Origin: JAVWIF01 sp036639635
GTDB lineage: Bacteria > Bacillota_I > Bacilli_A > Erysipelotrichales > Erysipelotrichaceae
Assembly (NCBI GenBank): GCA_036639635.1
Contig: JAVWIF010000001.1
Coordinates: forward strand, 1 to 64,000
Direction of reading: 5' to 3'
DNA length: 64,000 nucleotides
Position 1 is the stretch's first letter, and each line of letters begins with the position of its first letter. The notes under the pieces were generated by a model that worked only from the letters and a program-made list of their open reading frames with translations, made no database searches and was not told where the DNA came from. The position numbers were made by a program, and so were the translations under genes. Positions 8,147 to 16,362 of the stretch are shown one piece after another.

Positions 8147-8451
8147 TATTTAAATATTTTTGAGATAACTGATTCCTTCCCTTTACCTTTTTTATTTGTA
8201 ATATATGAAATTGACTCAATTAATCCATTGATAATAACATCCCCACGCTCTGTATCTAACTTACCAAGTTTTAAGTCTTTTCCTTGAATTAACATCCATC
8301 CTTGTGCACTTTCTAATAGAAATTCATTGGCATCAAAACTATCTATTTGTTTTATTCCTGTTAATTCCATTACTTTACGATCTTTCATAATCACATTGTG
8401 ATAAGGATTACTCTCAAATCGCAAAGGGTTGGATAATGACGTATCTTCCAT
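8146..8451 (-). CDS. yabP: Sporulation protein YabP
   Basis: The 101-residue soluble protein fits YabP/YqfC: an N-terminal ESNPYHNVIMKDRKVMELTGI, the conserved SFDANEFLLESAQGWMLIQG near residues 38-57, and KLDTERGDVIINGLIESI. YabP acts in spore coat and cortex morphogenesis in the mother cell. A new transcript must start here, since the hairpin at 8491-8526 ends the upstream sortase unit. A GCATAAAAT element about 25 bases before the gene resembles a sigma-E -10, but no convincing -35 is seen. AAAGGAG precedes the ATG. Confidence 0.88.
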   Translation of the reverse strand: MEDTSLSNPLRFESNPYHNVIMKDRKVMELTGIKQIDSFDANEFLLESAQGWMLIQGKDLKLGKLDTERGDVIINGLIESISYITNKKGKGKESVISKIFK

Positions 8452-8490
8452 TGTTTAAAACTCCTTTCGCTTTCAATCTATTTTATGCAC

Positions 8491-8526
8491 AAAAAAAGTA
8501 GTTAGAACATACTTGCTAACTACTTT
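8491..8526 (-). terminator. Terminator after the sortase-associated gene
   Basis: On the minus strand GTAGTTAG (8523-8516) pairs with CTAACTAC (8505-8498), followed by a run of seven T. It overlaps the stop codon of the 8520-8981 gene and insulates yabP. Confidence 0.75.
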
Positions 8527-8981
8527 GTGCGTCGATATTGTAATAGAAGAAATATAATACTTATAGACATACCGCCTATACAAAGTATACGTACATTGTC
8601 TAAAAGAGTATTGTTTGAAGCATCTACTTGTTGCTCTTCATATAGATTTTTTACCTGGATTGCTAAATTTTTTGCTTCTGAATCGCTTAAATAAAGTTCA
8701 CTACTATTTTTGATATTGCTTCTAATTTTTATTTCTGCATTCTTTTGAATTACTGCACTTGATGTTTGTTTTTCAAAATCTGTTTCACTTATTACATCTT
8801 TAAATATATTTTGTTTAATCTTTGTTTGTTCTTGGATACTTTCAAAATCAGCTTGCATATTTTGATACATTTGTTCACTTGTTAAGACTTGCTGAGTATA
8901 GAAGAAAGAGACAAATGATGCTAATAATATAGACGTGCTTATTCCAAGAATTGCGAACCCAAACATCGTTATCTTTTTCAT
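8520..8981 (-). CDS. Two-helix membrane protein paired with a sortase, unknown function
   Basis: Not a recognised family. The 153-residue protein has an N-terminal membrane helix (about 5-28), an extracellular stretch of about 100 residues predicted mostly helical (rich in Gln, Lys, Glu and Ser), and a C-terminal membrane helix (about 128-147) with a basic end YRRTK. No LPXTG-type sorting signal is visible, so it is unlikely to be the substrate of the adjacent sortase. Its start overlaps the sortase stop by four bases, indicating translational coupling. It may be a membrane partner of the sortase. Confidence 0.65.
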   Translation of the reverse strand: MKKITMFGFAILGISTSILLASFVSFFYTQQVLTSEQMYQNMQADFESIQEQTKIKQNIFKDVISETDFEKQTSSAVIQKNAEIKIRSNIKNSSELYLSDSEAKNLAIQVKNLYEEQQVDASNNTLLDNVRILCIGGMSISIIFLLLQYRRTK

Positions 8982-9604
8982 TCTGCTTCTCCCCTTAGTT
9001 TTGGTCCATCTACATACTGCGCATATACAAAATAACGTTGATCAGTATGAACATATTCTTCAAATGGATAGCAAGTATACATAATTAGATATTCTTTATC
9101 ATCATTTAAAACGGAAGTACTAAAGTCATCTACATGTTTAATTTCAACATTATTAATCTTATAATGATACGTTCCATACGTTGTCGTAATTGTTACGATA
9201 TCATCTATCTTCATTTCTCTTAACTTATAGAAATGTGTTCCATTATGTCCTGCTATGAGAATTGGCTTACCTTCTCCAGGAAGACCTGATTTAGTATATT
9301 GCCCTATTGCTATATCTAGAATTGAATCACTATCTCCATAATATAAGTCTTTATTGAAATTCACTCTTTCACCTTGAATGGTAGCATACTTTGTTCCTTC
9401 AACAGGTAAGTTAATATTTTTCTTTAATAAAACTTTTTCTCGTTTATCGATAATACTTACCATATTAGCTACACTCTTAGAGCGTTGAGTTATACTATTT
9501 TCTTTTGCATTCATATATTGTTTGTTCAATGTTTCTTTTAACATATATAGCAAGCCTATGATGACTCCTATAGAAACTATTACTACAATTATCTTTTGCT
9601 TCAT
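8978..9604 (-). CDS. Class D-like sortase
   Basis: The 208-residue transpeptidase has an N-terminal membrane anchor (about 5-22) and a sortase barrel with the full catalytic set: His120 in AGHNGTHF, Cys178 in IMYTCYPF, and Arg190 in DQRYFVYA. The TCxP context points to class D-type enzymes rather than housekeeping class A; class assignment is tentative. Sortases cleave sorting motifs and attach proteins to wall peptidoglycan. No substrate is seen nearby. A TATAAT lies just upstream of AGGTGATAAT and the ATG, so the unit has its own promoter, between two terminators. Confidence 0.88.
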   Translation of the reverse strand: MKQKIIVVIVSIGVIIGLLYMLKETLNKQYMNAKENSITQRSKSVANMVSIIDKREKVLLKKNINLPVEGTKYATIQGERVNFNKDLYYGDSDSILDIAIGQYTKSGLPGEGKPILIAGHNGTHFYKLREMKIDDIVTITTTYGTYHYKINNVEIKHVDDFSTSVLNDDKEYLIMYTCYPFEEYVHTDQRYFVYAQYVDGPKLRGEAE

Positions 9605-9642
9605 ATTATCACCTGGTTCTATTATAGCTTATTTGAGACGAT

Positions 9643-9682
9643 AAAAAAAAGATATTCCAATTAGTTTTCAAGAATATCTTTT
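9643..9682 (-). terminator. Terminator after rqcP (yabO)
   Basis: On the minus strand AAAGATATTC (9681-9672) pairs with GAATATCTTT (9657-9648), then a long T-run. It includes the last codons of rqcP. Confidence 0.75.
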
Positions 9683-9948
9683 ACTTCTTCTTTTTTAATA
9701 AGTTTTTCTTCGACAACTTCAAACATTAAAGCGGCATCGTTTTTATTTACTTGTTTTTGAATCATTAGGACACGAACACTTAGTTCACGGTAGCCAAAGA
9801 TAACTTTAATAATATCACCAAGTTTTACATCTGTAGAAGGCTTTGCGACCTTCCCATTTACATATACACGTTGTTGATCTGCTAATTCTTTAGATACGGT
9901 TCTTCGTTTTAAGATACGTGCTGTTTTTAAATATTTATCTAAACGCAT
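9661..9948 (-). CDS. rqcP: S4-domain protein RqcP (YabO)
   Basis: The 95-residue Hsp15-type S4 RNA-binding protein (MRLDKYLKTARILKRRT...ADQQRVYVNGKVAKPS) matches RqcP, which stabilises P-site tRNA on split 50S subunits and works with RqcH in alanine tailing of stalled nascent chains. I choose the ATG at 9948, preceded by AGAGGTGA; an upstream in-frame start would add ten residues and would begin at the spoVT stop. It lies directly downstream of spoVT, where yabO sits in Bacillus (yabM and yabN are missing here). Confidence 0.9.
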   Translation of the reverse strand: MRLDKYLKTARILKRRTVSKELADQQRVYVNGKVAKPSTDVKLGDIIKVIFGYRELSVRVLMIQKQVNKNDAALMFEVVEEKLIKKEEVKDILEN

Positions 9949-9978
9949 AAACTCACCTCTTAGTGAATAGTTTACCAT

Positions 9979-10473
9979 TTATTGTTGTTGTTGGCGAGAT
10001 AAAAGCTGAACAAATGCTTCTAAAGCATAGCATTCTTCATTTTCTAATATTTTTTTATCGTATAGCACAACAAATGATCCAAACCAATCTCCAAAAGCTG
10101 TAATTGGATAAATGATTCCGCTATATGTCTGTTTATCATCGACATATATTTCTTGGTTCTCAAAAACTTTATTTCGATGTATCGTTGCTTGTTTAACAAA
10201 TGATTCTTTAATTTTAAATTTTTGACGATCTATCCATTCATCTTGAATGAATAAAACTTTATTTTGATACATAGCATGTAGTGTATCACACATGATATCA
10301 ATTTCTTCTAGATGCTTTGACATAACATCAAATTTACGAATGATTATATTATCATTATCTATAAAGAATTCAATAGAATCTCCTTCCTTTAAGCGATATT
10401 GTTTTCTAATTTCTTTCGGTATCACTAGTCTTCCTAAATCATCAAGCCTTCTAACTATTCCCGTTGCTTTCAT
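9979..10473 (-). CDS. spoVT: Stage V sporulation regulator SpoVT (AbrB family)
   Basis: The 164-residue regulator has an N-terminal AbrB-type swapped-hairpin DNA-binding domain (MKATGIVRRLDDLGRLVIPK, then EIRKQYRLKEGDSIEFF) and a C-terminal GAF-like domain (about 55-160). This two-domain form distinguishes SpoVT from the short AbrB. In Bacillus it is a forespore regulator made under sigma-G and tunes sigma-G genes. A plausible sigma-G promoter lies upstream at 10496-10524. The length is slightly short of the ~178 aa of Bacillus SpoVT. Confidence 0.9.
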   Translation of the reverse strand: MKATGIVRRLDDLGRLVIPKEIRKQYRLKEGDSIEFFIDNDNIIIRKFDVMSKHLEEIDIMCDTLHAMYQNKVLFIQDEWIDRQKFKIKESFVKQATIHRNKVFENQEIYVDDKQTYSGIIYPITAFGDWFGSFVVLYDKKILENEECYALEAFVQLLSRQQQQ

Positions 10474-10495
10474 TACGACACTCCTTTACTAATGA

Positions 10496-10524
10496 TAGTA
10501 TTCACAAACCTTTTTGAATTATAC
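10496..10524 (-). promoter_or_regulatory. Candidate sigma-G promoter of spoVT
   Basis: On the minus strand GTATA (10524-10520) fits the sigma-G -35 (gHATR), and AATACTA (10502-10496) matches the -10 CATnMTA in six of seven positions, with a 17-base spacer. The promoter lies about 25 bases ahead of the ATG. Bacillus spoVT is sigma-G dependent. Confidence 0.4.
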
Positions 10525-10540
10525 ATTCACATCTATCAAA

Positions 10541-10562
10541 TATACCTTAAATAAGGTATAAT
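10541..10562 (+). promoter_or_regulatory. Palindromic operator overlapping a -10 box
   Basis: TATACCTTA (10541-10549) and TAAGGTATA (10552-10560) form a perfect 9-2-9 inverted repeat. A TATAAT (10557-10562) overlaps its right arm on the plus strand. Further AGGTA half sites follow at about 10568 and 10592. It lies between spoVT and the XRE gene, so autoregulation by the latter is a reasonable guess. Confidence 0.45.
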
Positions 10563-10658
10563 TTAATAGGTATTAAGAATAATAACTATAGGTAATTAAC
10601 CTTTTCAGTAACAAAACAATTAGAATTAAGTGGTCAAAGAGAAATAGGAGTGATGGCT

Positions 10659-10901
10659 ATGACAATGGGAAAAGTTTGTTGCGAGCGAATTCACCAACTG
10701 TGCGATGAAAGACAAATATCATTAAACAAGTTAAGCATACTTTGTGGAATGACTCAATCAACGCTAAGCAACATTACGTCTGGGAGAAGTAAAAATCCAA
10801 CAGTTTCAACGATCAAAAAAATCTGCGACGGTCTCGATATTACATTAGTAGAGTTTTTTGACACTGAAGTTTTTAACAGTTTGGATCAAGAGATTCAGTA
10901 G
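10659..10901 (+). CDS. Small XRE/Cro-CI family transcriptional regulator
   Basis: The 80-residue protein is essentially one helix-turn-helix domain: ERIHQLCDERQISLNKL, then the recognition region GMTQSTLSNITSGRSKNPTVSTIKKICDGLDITLVEFFD. This is the single-domain Cro/CI type found in many Bacillota. The start at 10659 is chosen because AGGAG (10646-10650) is eight bases upstream; in-frame GTG and ATG at 10650 and 10653 are too close to it. It is the only plus-strand gene between 7 kb and the origin. The palindrome at 10541-10560 could be its own operator. Confidence 0.85.
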   Translation: MTMGKVCCERIHQLCDERQISLNKLSILCGMTQSTLSNITSGRSKNPTVSTIKKICDGLDITLVEFFDTEVFNSLDQEIQ

Positions 10902-10911
10902 GGTGTGGGAT

Positions 10912-10932
10912 GACCTTTTATTTTAAAAGGTC
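10912..10932 (+). terminator. Hairpin after the XRE gene
   Basis: GACCTTTTA (10912-10920) and TAAAAGGTC (10924-10932) form a nine-pair stem with a three-base loop. It lacks a clear T-run, so it may be an RNA-processing hairpin or protein site rather than a terminator. Confidence 0.4.
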
Positions 10933-10942
10933 TCAACTATAG

Positions 10943-10983
10943 AAAAAAGTCATACATTGCTTATTAGCTCTGTATGGCTTTTG
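10943..10983. terminator. Bidirectional terminator between the XRE gene and metK
   Basis: An A-run plus AGTCATACA (10948-10956) pairs with TGTATGGCT (10971-10979, one G-T pair), followed by TTTTGTTTT. It is oriented to stop both converging transcripts. Confidence 0.7.
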
Positions 10984-10985
10984 TT

Positions 10986-12158
10986 TTATAAATATTTTTT
11001 TAGGTTTACGGCAGGTTCTACACTTTCCCATTTTACCCCTAAGTCTTCTCTTCCTAAATGACCATAAGCTGCTAGATTACGATAGATTGGTTTTCTTAAA
11101 TCTAACGTATTGATAATAGCACTTGGTCTTAAATCAAACTCTTTTTTTACTATTTCGGCGATTTCACTATCTTCTAGTTTTCCTGTACCAAACGTATCTA
11201 CTAAAACACTGACTGGTTGAGCAACACCAATTGCATATGCTAATTGTACTTCACATTTACTTGCAAGACTAGCGGCTACAATGTTTTTAGCAACATAACG
11301 AGCAGCATAAGCTGCACTTCTATCAACTTTTGTAGGGTCTTTTCCAGAGAATGCACCACCACCATGACGTGCCATACCTCCATATGTATCAACAATTATC
11401 TTACGACCTGTTAATCCACTATCCCCTTGTGGACCACCAATGACAAAGCGTCCTGTAGGATTAATATAAATTTTTGTATTCTCATCTATTAAAGAAGCGT
11501 CGATAATAACATCAATTACATGTTTCTTTAAATCTTTACGTATTGTTTCTAAAGAAACACTATCAGAATGTTGTGTAGATATAACTATGGTATCTACTCT
11601 TTTAGGACGATCATTTTCATATTCAATCGTAACCTGTGTTTTACCATCTGGACGTAAATAATCAAGCGTTCCATCTTTTCTAACTTTTGTTAATTGTTTT
11701 GCTAATTTATGAGCAAGAGAGATTGGTAATGGCATAAGTTCAGGCGTTTCATCACAGGCATATCCAAACATCATACCTTGATCTCCTGCACCATTATTTT
11801 CTTCTCCACCTTCTTTTGTTTCTAAAGAGTGGTTTACTCCTAAGGCAATATCACTTGATTGTTCATCAATGGAAGTAAGAATAGAACAAGTAGTTCCATC
11901 AAATCCATATTTTGCACGATCATAACCAATTTCTAAAATTACATTTCTTGCGATACTAGGAATATCAACGTAACAAGAAGTTGTAATCTCTCCCATAATC
12001 ATAACCATACCTGTTGTACAACATGTTTCACAGGCAACACGTGCATTGGGATCTTTTTCTAATATAGCATCTAATACTGCATCACTAATTTGATCACACA
12101 TTTTATCTGGATGACCTTCTGTAACAGATTCTGATGTGAAAAATTGTTTATTTATCAT
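10986..12158 (-). CDS. metK: S-adenosylmethionine synthetase
   Basis: MetK forms S-adenosylmethionine from ATP and methionine as a cytosolic tetramer. The 390 residues contain the ATP-site EGHPDK (14-19), the signature GAGDQGMMFGYA (123-134) and the phosphate loop GGGAFSGKD (266-274), all intact. Length is normal. The 78-base upstream gap to mfd holds no S-box or other SAM riboswitch, unlike metK of many Bacillota, so control by SAM at the RNA level is not evident. A weak AGGAA-type ribosome site precedes the ATG. Confidence 0.97.
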   Translation of the reverse strand: MINKQFFTSESVTEGHPDKMCDQISDAVLDAILEKDPNARVACETCCTTGMVMIMGEITTSCYVDIPSIARNVILEIGYDRAKYGFDGTTCSILTSIDEQSSDIALGVNHSLETKEGGEENNGAGDQGMMFGYACDETPELMPLPISLAHKLAKQLTKVRKDGTLDYLRPDGKTQVTIEYENDRPKRVDTIVISTQHSDSVSLETIRKDLKKHVIDVIIDASLIDENTKIYINPTGRFVIGGPQGDSGLTGRKIIVDTYGGMARHGGGAFSGKDPTKVDRSAAYAARYVAKNIVAASLASKCEVQLAYAIGVAQPVSVLVDTFGTGKLEDSEIAEIVKKEFDLRPSAIINTLDLRKPIYRNLAAYGHLGREDLGVKWESVEPAVNLKKYL

Positions 12159-12236
12159 TTTATAATTCCTTTCCGAAGTTTTGTTATCAAATATTACATT
12201 ACTTACTTTAATAGTTTATTGAGCTAAAGTCAATCC

Positions 12237-15200
12237 TTATTCTTTTCCTAACTTACTAGTTCGCTCAATGACTTCTATAACAATCGGTAACCAAGCTTTT
12301 ATTTTTGGCATTTTCATTGTAATTTTACCATCTTTAAAACGAATTGTAATATCCTTAGATAATGTAGTCATCATTTCAAATAGCTTTACACCATCAATTG
12401 AGTTAGACCATGTTTCAGTGAAACTTACTTCTATGCCTTTATTTAACTCCCTAAAATTTTCAATGTGTTTCTCATTAATACAGATATCTAAGCGTTTCTT
12501 TTCAAATAATAATTGTACTGATTTAGGAAGTTTTCCATAATTATCTTGAATCTCTTCATTTAACAATAATAATTCTTTCTTTGTTTTTATTTTTTCTATT
12601 CGTTGATATAACGTAATTTTTTCATAATCTTCAGTAGCAAATTTACTTGGGATATAAGCATCTACTTTGACATTTGCTTTATCTAGTACTTCTTCTACTT
12701 CTACTTTAATACCTTTCTTTTCACTAATTGCACTATTTAACATTTCAATATACATATCAATACCCACAGTATCAATAAAACCTGCTTGTTGAGGACCTAA
12801 CATATCTCCTGCACCACGAATTGTTAAATCTCGCATCGCAATCTTATATCCACTTCCTAATTGGGTAAACTCTTTGATTGACTTTAATCTTTTAGTTGCT
12901 ATTTCACTTAACTGTTTTTTAGGTGAATACATTAAATATGCATAGGCCAATCGATCACTTCTACCTACTCTTCCCTTTATCTGGTATAACTGAGAAAGTC
13001 CAAAATGATCTGCATCTTCAATTATGATTGTGTTGGCATTCGGTATATCAATTCCTGTTTCAATAATTGTTGTACATAGTAATACTTGGTAGGTATTAGA
13101 TGTAAACTGTAACATCACATCTTCGATTTCATCTCTTGCCATTTGACCATGTGCTACCCCTATTTTAATTTCTGGCATTGCTTCTCTTAATTTTCTAGCA
13201 ACCCCATATATTTCTTTTACATTATTATAGAGATAAAACACTTGTCCACTACGCGCTAATTCACGTTGAATGATTTCTTTGATCATAGAAAAGTTTTTTT
13301 CTATGACATAGGTTTGTACAGGCATTCTATTCATTGGTGGGGTATCTAGTTGTGATAAAGAACGGATTCCAATTAACGACATTTGTAATGTACGAGGAAT
13401 TGGTGTTGCACTTAATGATAATACATCGACACTATTTTTTAATTCTTTTATTTTTTCTTTATGTTCTACGCCAAAACGTTGTTCCTCATCAATGACCAAG
13501 AAACCCAAATCTTTAAATTTTACATCTTTAGATAATAAACGATGTGTTCCTATTAGAATATCAATCGTTCCTTCTTTAATTCCTTTTATAATCTGTTTTT
13601 GGTCGCTTGGTTTAATGAATCGATTAATAACTGCTATATTTACAGGATAGTTATGAAAACGTTGTATAAACGTTTTATAGTGCTGTAGAGAAAGTATAGT
13701 AGTAGGACATAAAAAAGCAACTTGTTTTCCATCAAGTACTGCTTTAAATGCAACACGTGCAGCTACTTCCGTCTTTCCAAAGCCAACATCTCCACATAAT
13801 AATCGATCCATTGGTTTTGGCATTTCCATATCTTTCTTTATCTCTTTTACAGCTTTTGCTTGATCTATTGTTAATTCATAATCAAAATCAGCTTCAAAAT
13901 CAGCTTGTATTGGTAAATCCTTTTGATAAGCAAATCCAATATTATCATCTCTATTGGCATATAAATGAACAAGTCGATCTGCTAATTCAGCAATCTTTTC
14001 ACTTACTTTACGTTTTGTTTTTTCCCATTCACCACTACCTAATTTATTTAATTTAGGAGATGCTCCTTCTTTTGAAACAAACTTTCGAATTAAGCGAAAC
14101 TGTTCTAAAGGAACTAATAACACATCATCACCCTTATAAGCAATATGTAAAAAGTCCTTATGCATACCATCAATTTCCTTATTTACAATTCCTAAATATT
14201 TACCAACACCATGTATATTATGAACGATATAATCTCCAATATTTAATTCTTGATAATCATGAAGAACTTCTGCTTCTTTAAACTTATTACTATAATGTGT
14301 ACGTATTTTTGTACTATGAAACAATTCATTACTTGTATAAACACTTATATTTTCTTTGATACAAGTAAATCCTTCTATCAATTTCTTATGAATAAATTGA
14401 AGTCCAATTTCTAATTCTTCATTTTCTTGTTTAGTTTTATATTGCATGTTTTTTTCATCTAGTAGTTTTTTAATTTGTTTACTTTCACTTTCTTCTAGTG
14501 ATAGTACTACTTTTCGATGGTGTGATTCCGTGATGATTTCTTCGATTGTTCGCTCTAAATTTACATCACCTAACGATAACGTAATAATTTCAGATGTCAC
14601 TGGATGTTTGAAGTCCGCAAACATTCCTATTTCTATTACATGATGATTCATTAGTACTTTATTAAATTCTTCAAATACCCCAAATTTATATAAACTGATA
14701 CCTTCTTGGAATAGTTCTTGGAGATAACTAATCGTTTCCTCTTGTACCCGTTTTATACTTGAATGTACTTCTTCTTTTGATGATATAATCCAAGTAGCAT
14801 CTTTTACGTAATCTCCAATTGTAAATGTTTCTTTTAAAAATGCATAATACTTATAGTTTTTTCCTTCTATATAATGATTGGCAATTGCATCTAAATCTTG
14901 GTTTACATTTTCTTCAAGAATTAATTGCATACCTTTATCTAGACGTTTTTTTTGTGTTGGTAAATCAATATTAACATGTTCTACAATTTCTTTTATTTCA
15001 TCGTTAGTAAATAAAATATCAGTTGCGGGAATAATTTGTGCTTGTTCAATTATTTCAATTGTCCGTTGTGTCGCAATATCAAAGAAACGGATACTCTCAA
15101 TAAAATTATCAAAAAATTCAATTCGTATAGGATGCTCATAATTAATAGAATATACATCTATAATTCCTCCACGTGCACCATAACAAAGTGGTTGATCCAC

Positions 15201-15680
15201 ACGATTTACATGGGTATATCCAGCTTCAAATAATAATTGCTTTACTTGTTCATAAGCAATTTCATCATCTTTATGAAGATTGATACAGTGTTGTTTAAAT
15301 ACTGTAGGAGAAGGCATAAAACGAATTGCTGCTACACTATTCATAATACAAATATAAGGATGGTTTGTTTGTAGTTTTGCCATTACTTCCATTTGATTTG
15401 CTTTATTCTCTGGAGAAGATGCAACAGCTTCTACACGCAAGGATTCTTCCACGTTAAAAAGCAACACATCATCTTCTAATAGGGTGCGAACACGCTCAAA
15501 TAGTTGTTGTGTTGTATACGTATTATTTTTTATTACAAACAAGGAGCGAGGACTTTTTTGATAAGCACTTGCTAATAATAAGGCTTCTTCACTTAATGAA
15601 AGATTTCCTAAATTACTCTTACCATTCAATATATTTTGTACTGCTTCATTGTTTTCTAATGCTTTTAACAAACTGTTCAT
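12237..15680 (-). CDS. mfd: Transcription-repair coupling factor Mfd
   Basis: Mfd removes RNA polymerase stalled at lesions and recruits UvrA. The 1147-residue protein has the UvrB-like N-terminal modules, the RNA polymerase-interacting (CarD-like) domain at about 475-550 (NIGDYIVHNIHGVGKYLG), the RecG-like translocase with Walker A GDVGFGKTE (630-638) and DEEQ box (731-734), motif VI QLYQIKGRVGRS, and the C-terminal TRCF domain (EKITLYQRIEKIKT onward). It is full length. The stop of pth lies nine bases upstream; the order pth-mfd is that of Bacillus and suggests one transcript. Confidence 0.97.
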   Translation of the reverse strand: MNSLLKALENNEAVQNILNGKSNLGNLSLSEEALLLASAYQKSPRSLFVIKNNTYTTQQLFERVRTLLEDDVLLFNVEESLRVEAVASSPENKANQMEVMAKLQTNHPYICIMNSVAAIRFMPSPTVFKQHCINLHKDDEIAYEQVKQLLFEAGYTHVNRVDQPLCYGARGGIIDVYSINYEHPIRIEFFDNFIESIRFFDIATQRTIEIIEQAQIIPATDILFTNDEIKEIVEHVNIDLPTQKKRLDKGMQLILEENVNQDLDAIANHYIEGKNYKYYAFLKETFTIGDYVKDATWIISSKEEVHSSIKRVQEETISYLQELFQEGISLYKFGVFEEFNKVLMNHHVIEIGMFADFKHPVTSEIITLSLGDVNLERTIEEIITESHHRKVVLSLEESESKQIKKLLDEKNMQYKTKQENEELEIGLQFIHKKLIEGFTCIKENISVYTSNELFHSTKIRTHYSNKFKEAEVLHDYQELNIGDYIVHNIHGVGKYLGIVNKEIDGMHKDFLHIAYKGDDVLLVPLEQFRLIRKFVSKEGASPKLNKLGSGEWEKTKRKVSEKIAELADRLVHLYANRDDNIGFAYQKDLPIQADFEADFDYELTIDQAKAVKEIKKDMEMPKPMDRLLCGDVGFGKTEVAARVAFKAVLDGKQVAFLCPTTILSLQHYKTFIQRFHNYPVNIAVINRFIKPSDQKQIIKGIKEGTIDILIGTHRLLSKDVKFKDLGFLVIDEEQRFGVEHKEKIKELKNSVDVLSLSATPIPRTLQMSLIGIRSLSQLDTPPMNRMPVQTYVIEKNFSMIKEIIQRELARSGQVFYLYNNVKEIYGVARKLREAMPEIKIGVAHGQMARDEIEDVMLQFTSNTYQVLLCTTIIETGIDIPNANTIIIEDADHFGLSQLYQIKGRVGRSDRLAYAYLMYSPKKQLSEIATKRLKSIKEFTQLGSGYKIAMRDLTIRGAGDMLGPQQAGFIDTVGIDMYIEMLNSAISEKKGIKVEVEEVLDKANVKVDAYIPSKFATEDYEKITLYQRIEKIKTKKELLLLNEEIQDNYGKLPKSVQLLFEKKRLDICINEKHIENFRELNKGIEVSFTETWSNSIDGVKLFEMMTTLSKDITIRFKDGKITMKMPKIKAWLPIVIEVIERTSKLGKE

Positions 15681-15689
15681 GAACGACCC

Positions 15690-16250
15690 CTATTTCTTGT
15701 TAAAATGACTCATTGTATCCATAAATGAATGAGAACAACTATAAATTGCTGCATCTCTTGCTAATTCTATTGCTTTTTCATATGCTTCGCTATCTTCTTT
15801 GCGTATCTTACCTAAGACCCAATCTACAATAGGCACTCTAGCATCTTTATCAATTCCTACACGTATTCGATTAAATTCTTGGGTATGTAGATGAGAAATA
15901 ATATTTTTCATCCCATTTTGTCCGCCTGCACTGCCTTTTTCTCTTAAGCGTACCTTTCCAATTGGCAAATCTAAATCATCATATATCACAAGAATATCTT
16001 TGATATCAACATGATAAAAATTAATTGCTTGAATAAGTGCTTCCCCTGATAAATTCATATATGTTTGAGGTTTCATCAAGAGAACCGCTTCATTACCTAT
16101 TCTTGTTTGAGCAATAAGAGCTTTAAATTTATTTTGTGTGATGGTTACATTACATTCGTTAGCTATTGCTTCCATTACTTTAAAACCAGAATTATGTCTG
16201 GTATTTTCATATTCTTTGCCTGGATTTCCTAATCCTACTATAATCTTCAT
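15690..16250 (-). CDS. pth: Peptidyl-tRNA hydrolase
   Basis: Pth recycles tRNA from prematurely released peptidyl-tRNA in the cytosol. The 186-residue protein starts with the signature VGLGNPGKEYENTRHNSG containing Asn9 and catalytic His19, and continues with MKPQTYMNLSGE, IYDDLDLPIGKVRLR and GSAGGQNGMKNI, all active-site elements. Normal length. It is the first gene of a pth-mfd unit, nine bases ahead of mfd. Confidence 0.96.
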   Translation of the reverse strand: MKIIVGLGNPGKEYENTRHNSGFKVMEAIANECNVTITQNKFKALIAQTRIGNEAVLLMKPQTYMNLSGEALIQAINFYHVDIKDILVIYDDLDLPIGKVRLREKGSAGGQNGMKNIISHLHTQEFNRIRVGIDKDARVPIVDWVLGKIRKEDSEAYEKAIELARDAAIYSCSHSFMDTMSHFNKK

Positions 16251-16320
16251 ACTATCACTCTTTCTTAAGCAGTCTTATTATACCAAATTAATGACATTTT
16301 CTTATAGTAAATGCATAATT

Positions 16321-16362
16321 ATTTAAAATGACAGCTTCCTATATAAGGAAACTGTCATTATA
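16321..16362 (-). terminator. Terminator after jag
   Basis: AATGACAG plus TTCCT (16327-16340) pairs with AGGAA plus CTGTCATT (16346-16359), with one internal mismatch, followed on the minus strand by TTTTAAAT. It ends the yidC-jag transcript. Confidence 0.65.

Noticed and set aside
12159..12236. SAM (S-box) riboswitch ahead of metK
   Set aside because: The gap is 78 bases, too short for the aptamer plus platform, and has no S-box blocks.
13748..14281. Plus-strand frames of 102 and 73 codons opposite mfd
   Set aside because: His/Leu/Gln-rich antisense frames typical of AT-rich coding DNA; mfd is intact on the other strand.
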